A stretch of 64,000 nucleotides of DNA from positions 1 to 64,000 of the forward strand of contig JAQUIT010000008.1 in assembly GCA_028681335.1 (NCBI GenBank). Reading direction: 5' to 3'. The notes below the pieces were generated by a model. That model saw only the letters and a list, made by a program, of their open reading frames with translations, did no database searches and was not told where the DNA came from. Below are positions 60,549 to 64,000 of the stretch, one piece after another. A program made the position numbers and the translations under genes. Position 1 is the first letter of the stretch. Every line of letters begins with the position of its first letter. The DNA comes from Desulfuromonadaceae bacterium. GTDB lineage: Bacteria; Desulfobacterota; Desulfuromonadia; Geobacterales; Pseudopelobacteraceae.

Positions 60549-61784
60549 TTACTTAACCGCAACATTCCTAATTCCATCAGGTCGCCAGGCCGGACTTATC
60601 ACGTGGCTGCCTTTGTCCTCCGATGACAGCAGACTTCCGAAAGTCACTTTGAACTCCCCAAATCGGTCATTGACTGAATCCATGGCCTTAATAGCATCTG
60701 ACTTCTTCTGCATTTCCTGAAATAAAGACAATTGCTCAGCTTGATACTTCAAATTGGACAATTTCACCCCAAGCTGGCGAACCGGTTGCGGCAGCTCCGT
60801 CGTATCCAGAATGGCGATTGCTGCTTTGTAAATCTCATCTGACTGGTTGATGTGGCTCTTGAGCGTATTCTGCTTACCAAAGCTTGAGTAGAAGTCAGCG
60901 AACCGTACATGCAGAGTAATCGTGCGGCCTGATACGCCATACCTTCTGGCTCTCCTGCCAACCATTTCTGAGAGTTGTAACAGGTATTTGAGAATGTCTC
61001 CTCGCTTGGATACGTCTTGGCGCAACGTCATGGAATGCCCGACAGACTTTACCTCATCATCCTCTTCATTGGGCGTGACAGGTGAATCGTCAACACCTTG
61101 GCCCATTTGTTTCAGTCTTGAGCCGATAATCCCGAATTTTCGAGTCAGTCTCGCTTCGTCACACCTACCAAGTTCCCCACATGTATAAATCGACATCATG
61201 TTCAGATGTCGTTCCATGTTCTTGCCGATGCCGCACAGTTCCTTAATCGGCATCCGTTCCAGTATCCGCTCGACGTCTTCTGGCTTTATTACAGTCAGGC
61301 CGTCCGGTTTCTGCATATCCGATGCAAGTTTTGCCAGAAGCTTATTTGGCGCAATGCCTATGGAGCAAGTGATTCCGAATGACTCTTTAATTCGGGCTTT
61401 GAGCAGATAGGCGATGCGCTCGGCAGTACCGAAGATTGACAGAGAATGTGTGACATCCAGCCACGCTTCGTCGATTGAGAAGACTTCAATCAGCGGAGTA
61501 TATTCCTTCATCATCTCCATGATGCGGCTGGATGTGTAGGTGTACTTCTTATTGTCACCGATGACTATGATGAGTTGCGGACAGCACCGCAGAGCCTCCC
61601 ACTTTGCCATTCCGGTCTTCACACCAAAAGCTCGTGCTTCATAGGAACTGGTGGTGATGACCGTTCGACCTCCGCCACCGACTACTGCAATCGGTTTACC
61701 CTGCAGTTCTGGGTTTGCCTGTTGCTCGACTGATGCAAAAAATGCGTTCATGTCGATATGCATGCAGATGCGGTGTTCAGGCAT
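60549..61784 (-). CDS. dinB: Y-family DNA polymerase (DinB/Pol IV-like)
   Basis: 411 residues. Catalytic carboxylates Asp11 (HIDMNAFFASVE) and Asp105-Glu106 (FSIDEAWLD), two helix-hairpin-helix regions (about 170-205, with ELCGIGKNM), little-finger domain, and a clamp-binding EQLSLFQ near 365. Error-prone synthesis over lesions. Third gene of lexA-orf-dinB, so SOS-regulated. Its stop is fused to the remnant described above. Confidence 0.93.
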   Translation of the reverse strand: MPEHRICMHIDMNAFFASVEQQANPELQGKPIAVVGGGGRTVITTSSYEARAFGVKTGMAKWEALRCCPQLIIVIGDNKKYTYTSSRIMEMMKEYTPLIEVFSIDEAWLDVTHSLSIFGTAERIAYLLKARIKESFGITCSIGIAPNKLLAKLASDMQKPDGLTVIKPEDVERILERMPIKELCGIGKNMERHLNMMSIYTCGELGRCDEARLTRKFGIIGSRLKQMGQGVDDSPVTPNEEDDEVKSVGHSMTLRQDVSKRGDILKYLLQLSEMVGRRARRYGVSGRTITLHVRFADFYSSFGKQNTLKSHINQSDEIYKAAIAILDTTELPQPVRQLGVKLSNLKYQAEQLSLFQEMQKKSDAIKAMDSVNDRFGEFKVTFGSLLSSEDKGSHVISPAWRPDGIRNVAVK

Positions 61785-61786
61785 TG

Positions 61787-62032
61787 CTATTCTACTTTTT
61801 GAGGATAAAGCATCCAGGTCTGGTCGAGGGAGTTGAATACCAGTTCAAACAGCGAGTCTTCTTCGTCTACGACAGCAAAATGAAGGAGTGGCGCATCACC
61901 TATTCGGTCTTTCCAGTAATAAGTTGTCCTGGCGATTTTGTGCTGCTTGCGGTTCAATTCAAACCAGACCGGTTTTGGTTTGACACCTTCCTGATAAACA
62001 ACGGCTATGCGGATTGGCAAACCCGACATCAT
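61787..62032 (-). CDS. Conserved-looking small protein between lexA and dinB
   Basis: 81 residues, overlapping the lexA stop by four bases and ending two bases before dinB. Mixed alpha/beta composition with many aromatic residues (KPKPVWFELNRKQHKI; RTTYYWKDRIGDAPLLHF; DQTWMLYPQ). Position suggests a polymerase accessory role like that of ImuA or UmuD in other cassettes, but there is no sequence likeness to either. Function unknown. Confidence 0.75.
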   Translation of the reverse strand: MMSGLPIRIAVVYQEGVKPKPVWFELNRKQHKIARTTYYWKDRIGDAPLLHFAVVDEEDSLFELVFNSLDQTWMLYPQKVE

Positions 62033-62631
62033 GAATAGTTACGAACGGTCTTTAACAGCTTCCCGATGATTGTAAATCCTTCTGCTTCCGAAACAATGAT
62101 TGATGCCATGTTGCGATTCCGAGGTTCCAACCGGACATGATCCTCCTCCCGGTAGAAATGTTTCAGAGTTGCTTCTCCGTCTATCATCGCAACAACAATT
62201 TGGCCGTTATCAGCAATTGGTTGCGGTTGTATTAGGGCAAGGTCGCCGTCCAATATTCCGGCCTCAATCATACTGTCACCTTTGACCTGTAGAAAGAAAC
62301 AGCCCGTCCCCTTTATCCAAGAGGGGTCAACAGAAACATAACCTGAAATATCTTCAATCGCTGGTTCGGGTGCTCCGGCCCTCACTGTCCCGACAACTGG
62401 AAGTGGGACCGGAATGTTTGGTCGGTTGGTAAGTGCAATTCCCCGAGAACCTTCCCGGCGTTGCACATACCCTTTTTTCTCTAATGCTTCGAGATGGCGC
62501 ATAGCGGTCACAGTACCCGCAGTTCCAATATGCTCGGATATTTCCCGAAGAGTAGGCGGACAACTGTTCTGGTCAAGGCAGGACGAAACGTAATTGAGGA
62601 CTTGCTGCTGCCGTTCTGTTAATGGCTCCAT
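62029..62631 (-). CDS. lexA: LexA-family SOS repressor
   Basis: 200 residues. N-terminal winged HTH (about 1-65: LTERQQQVLNYV, PPTLREISEHIG), cleavage site Ala85-Gly86 in TVRAGAPEP, catalytic Ser120 (KGDSMIEAGI) and Lys157 (DGEATLKHFY). A self-cleaving repressor relieved by RecA. As part of a mobile cassette it probably controls mainly its own operon through the operator pair directly upstream. Confidence 0.93.
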   Translation of the reverse strand: MEPLTERQQQVLNYVSSCLDQNSCPPTLREISEHIGTAGTVTAMRHLEALEKKGYVQRREGSRGIALTNRPNIPVPLPVVGTVRAGAPEPAIEDISGYVSVDPSWIKGTGCFFLQVKGDSMIEAGILDGDLALIQPQPIADNGQIVVAMIDGEATLKHFYREEDHVRLEPRNRNMASIIVSEAEGFTIIGKLLKTVRNYS

Positions 62632-62645
62632 GACATTCCTTTTTA

Positions 62646-62699
62646 GCTATCAAATGATACCCATATCAAATGATAGCTATATATAAGGGGGCACGTCAA
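62646..62699 (-). promoter_or_regulatory. lexA promoter with tandem operators
   Basis: Two copies of TATCA-AA-TGATA (62648-62659 and 62664-62675; centres 16 bp apart) cover a -10-like TATCAT on the minus strand; TTGACG stands 18 bases upstream (62699-62694). Fits autoregulation by the cassette LexA. The motif differs from the E. coli CTG-N10-CAG box. Confidence 0.7.
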
Positions 62700-62740
62700 G
62701 CGGAATTATCATACTTTGGGAATAGAAGAGGGGGAGGTAA

Positions 62741-62767
62741 AAAGCCCCTGCGCTATGCAGAGGCTTT
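62741..62767 (-). terminator. Terminator of the MBL/nuclease operon
   Basis: 11-bp stem with one mismatch (AAAGCCCCTGC / GCAGAGGCTTT, loop GCTAT) followed on the minus strand by a five-T run. About 80 bases behind the nuclease-like gene. Confidence 0.6.
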
Positions 62768-62845
62768 AACGGGGTATAGAGATGTTCTAAACGACGCAGG
62801 TCTTGATGGTTCCTATCAAGCAAACCTTATTGGTGATGCCATCAT

Positions 62846-63772
62846 TCAAATATAAACTTCTTTATTCTTCCCTTTTTTCAAGTTTAAATCTGAATCAGTC
62901 CCGAAAAAACACAGAGCGGCGAGCTTGGAAGTATCTAGCTTATCGTTGTTTATACCACGGATTTTTGGCTTCATTGCGTCAATGATCGTCTGATTATACC
63001 CTGCAACAGCAAGAATTGGCTTATGCTCAACACGTGTAATGACGACATTCCATAAAGGCGACTGTTGGTCTATAATCCCCAACTTCTTTTTGACCTGAAT
63101 GACATCATTATATGCTGCTATCAGAGGCTGCTCATGCTTTTTCGCAAAAGTACTATACTTTTGAATCTGCTCGTTCATCTCCTTGGTATACAGCCTACTG
63201 TCAAAAATCTGCTTTAACTCAATAAATACTAAACATTTCATATTTTTATCGTAGTTCGCAAAGTCGATTCGTGTGTTACCGTCATCTGAATCCGCTAGCA
63301 CTTCCGTATCCGAGAAGGCAACCTCAACGTCGAGGATGGTTCCCTTGTTTTTTTCAACAAGCCGGGATTGAATCCTTTTCTCTTCCCCTGCATACGTGCC
63401 GATGTTCTGCTTAACTGCTTTGAAAAACTTTTCATCAAGGATGGAATTAACGAAATCGCATGGTTTCTCTTTGATTCCGATGTCATCACCTGATGGATAC
63501 GTCTCGATGTATTCTGGAGTACGAGCGCCTACAAGGTATTTATAATGAACCTTACAGGCTACTTTCTTCCCTTGCATGTATATTTTCAGCAGGTTGCCCA
63601 TCTTGCAATAAACATTCAGATAGCTGCCACGAACCTGGATGTTAATGTCAGGGTCAGAGTGGGACAACCCGACAAGCCGGTTCCACCAAACGTGCTTTCC
63701 TGAAGCAAGTTCATCAACAAGTGGATGGTCAACGTTGAGACGGCCAAATATCTTTTCCGTATTATTTGTCAT
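62846..63772 (-). CDS. PD-(D/E)XK nuclease-like protein
   Basis: 308 residues. TRIDFANYD followed about ten residues later by LVFIELKQ gives the D...E-x-K pattern of the restriction-nuclease fold (about 165-190); the N-terminal third contains beta-rich stretches. No exact family known to me. ATG 63772 has GGAGG nine bases upstream, 25 bases behind the MBL gene, so they form an operon. A truncated second copy of the 3' end lies behind dinB. A defence or repair role is inference. Confidence 0.65.
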   Translation of the reverse strand: MTNNTEKIFGRLNVDHPLVDELASGKHVWWNRLVGLSHSDPDINIQVRGSYLNVYCKMGNLLKIYMQGKKVACKVHYKYLVGARTPEYIETYPSGDDIGIKEKPCDFVNSILDEKFFKAVKQNIGTYAGEEKRIQSRLVEKNKGTILDVEVAFSDTEVLADSDDGNTRIDFANYDKNMKCLVFIELKQIFDSRLYTKEMNEQIQKYSTFAKKHEQPLIAAYNDVIQVKKKLGIIDQQSPLWNVVITRVEHKPILAVAGYNQTIIDAMKPKIRGINNDKLDTSKLAALCFFGTDSDLNLKKGKNKEVYI

Positions 63773-63796
63773 TATCAAATACCTCCAGATTACATT

Positions 63797-64000
63797 TTAA
63801 TTGAGAACAAAAGGGACACCGTCTGTTAAGGTCATGACATTATCGAAGCTTTTGCCAAACTCTTCCCCGTACTCGGTATGAATAGGAACAAGGATCTTAG
63901 GATTCAAAGCCTTTGCCAAGCTTTGCAGGTCTTTCAACGGCGCATGTCCACTCGTATGGGCATAGACGAAATTGATTTCAGAGTCGTTGCGGAACTCGGC
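63797..64000 (-). CDS. MBL-fold (RNase J/beta-CASP-like) hydrolase, C-terminal part
   Basis: Only the last 67 residues lie in the window. AHTSGHAPLKDLQSLAKALN and PKILVPIHTEYG match the C-terminal histidine motifs of beta-CASP metallo-hydrolases (HTSGHA; PIHTE). Stop TAA at 63797. The catalytic HxHxDH region would lie beyond 64000. Same strand and directly upstream of the nuclease-like gene. Confidence 0.8.
   Translation of the reverse strand, partial: AEFRNDSEINFVYAHTSGHAPLKDLQSLAKALNPKILVPIHTEYGEEFGKSFDNVMTLTDGVPFVLN

Larger units (their letters stand above)
52088..64000. mobile_element. Integrative element inserted at tRNA-Ser (left part)
   Basis: From the tRNA 3' end onward: integrase facing the tRNA, Xis-like HTH gene, broken resolvase, phage-type annealing protein, SOS cassette, defence-like genes and lower G+C than the left of the window. 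The right attachment repeat was not seen by eye before 64000, so the element probably extends beyond the edge. Confidence 0.75.

Noticed and set aside
62670-62855. 61-codon plus-strand frame starting within the lexA operator
   Set aside because: Starts inside the operator with no ribosome site and runs through a terminator hairpin.
52176-64000. Right attachment site of the island
   Set aside because: No copy of the tRNA-Ser 3' end was seen by eye; the element probably ends outside the window.

Overview
The window looks like a chromosome segment of a Geobacter-type deltaproteobacterium (Geobacterales/Desulfuromonadia). The reasons are the company of genes rather than any marker gene: a cytoplasmic group 3 [NiFe] hydrogenase joined to HdrA/MvhD, a Hyf/Ehr-type membrane complex, NifU/NifS, a 2-oxoglutarate dehydrogenase E2/E3 pair, and a large chemosensory cluster with a multidomain diguanylate cyclase. 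I cannot name the species. No rRNA operon or CRISPR array was seen.

Layout of the core part (1-52 kb). 155-4451 (minus) is odhB-lpdA-pyk. 4592-8079 (minus) is phosphohexomutase-nifU-nifS, closed by a clear terminator. 8420-13625 (plus) is valS-nadK-recN. 13671-15353 is an HPt-REC-REC-GGDEF protein. 15387-21114 (minus) is a tight hydrogenase operon: small subunit, large subunit, maturation protease, HdrA, MvhD, TusA; a palindromic repeat has been inserted in the 3' end of the small-subunit gene and is translated. 21181-29382 (minus) is a seven-gene chemosensory operon of Wsp-like make-up (two CheW, MCP, CheB, CheR-TPR, CheA-REC, CheY). 29572-29931 is a cupin. 30040-43057 (minus) is a Hyf/Ehr membrane complex plus an unusual GAPDH. 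Its large subunit lacks the nickel-binding cysteines, and its two large NuoL-type subunits flank a protein with the C-x-D-x-R / H..C signature of beta-type carbonic anhydrases. This is the most interesting locus: it suggests a CO2/bicarbonate-linked ion-translocating complex, by analogy with DAB and NDH-1MS. 43212-52011 holds a DNA-binding EIIA protein, an ATPase, a NUDIX hydrolase, an EamA transporter, a YgjP-like protease, FxsA, an M23 peptidase with bactofilin, and a LemA/TPM trio.

At 52088 a tRNA-Ser(CGA) marks a sharp change: directly behind it is an integrase pointing at the tRNA, and the DNA becomes AT-richer and runs to the window's right edge as an integrated element. It carries a HTH/Xis-like gene with a possible leader peptide, a doubly frameshifted resolvase pseudogene, a module led by a Sak3-like single-strand annealing protein (with an SPFH protein, small zinc-ribbon and membrane proteins), an RHH protein, a lexA-orf-dinB mutagenesis cassette with a double operator, and an MBL-fold/PD-(D/E)XK-like pair at the edge. 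A 3' remnant of a second nuclease gene lies directly behind dinB. A 21-bp element with a G8 tract occurs twice, once in front of each of two regulatory-looking genes. The right end of the island is outside the window.

Starts were moved from the longest open frame where a better ribosome binding site or family alignment supports it; positions of short sites may be off by one base.
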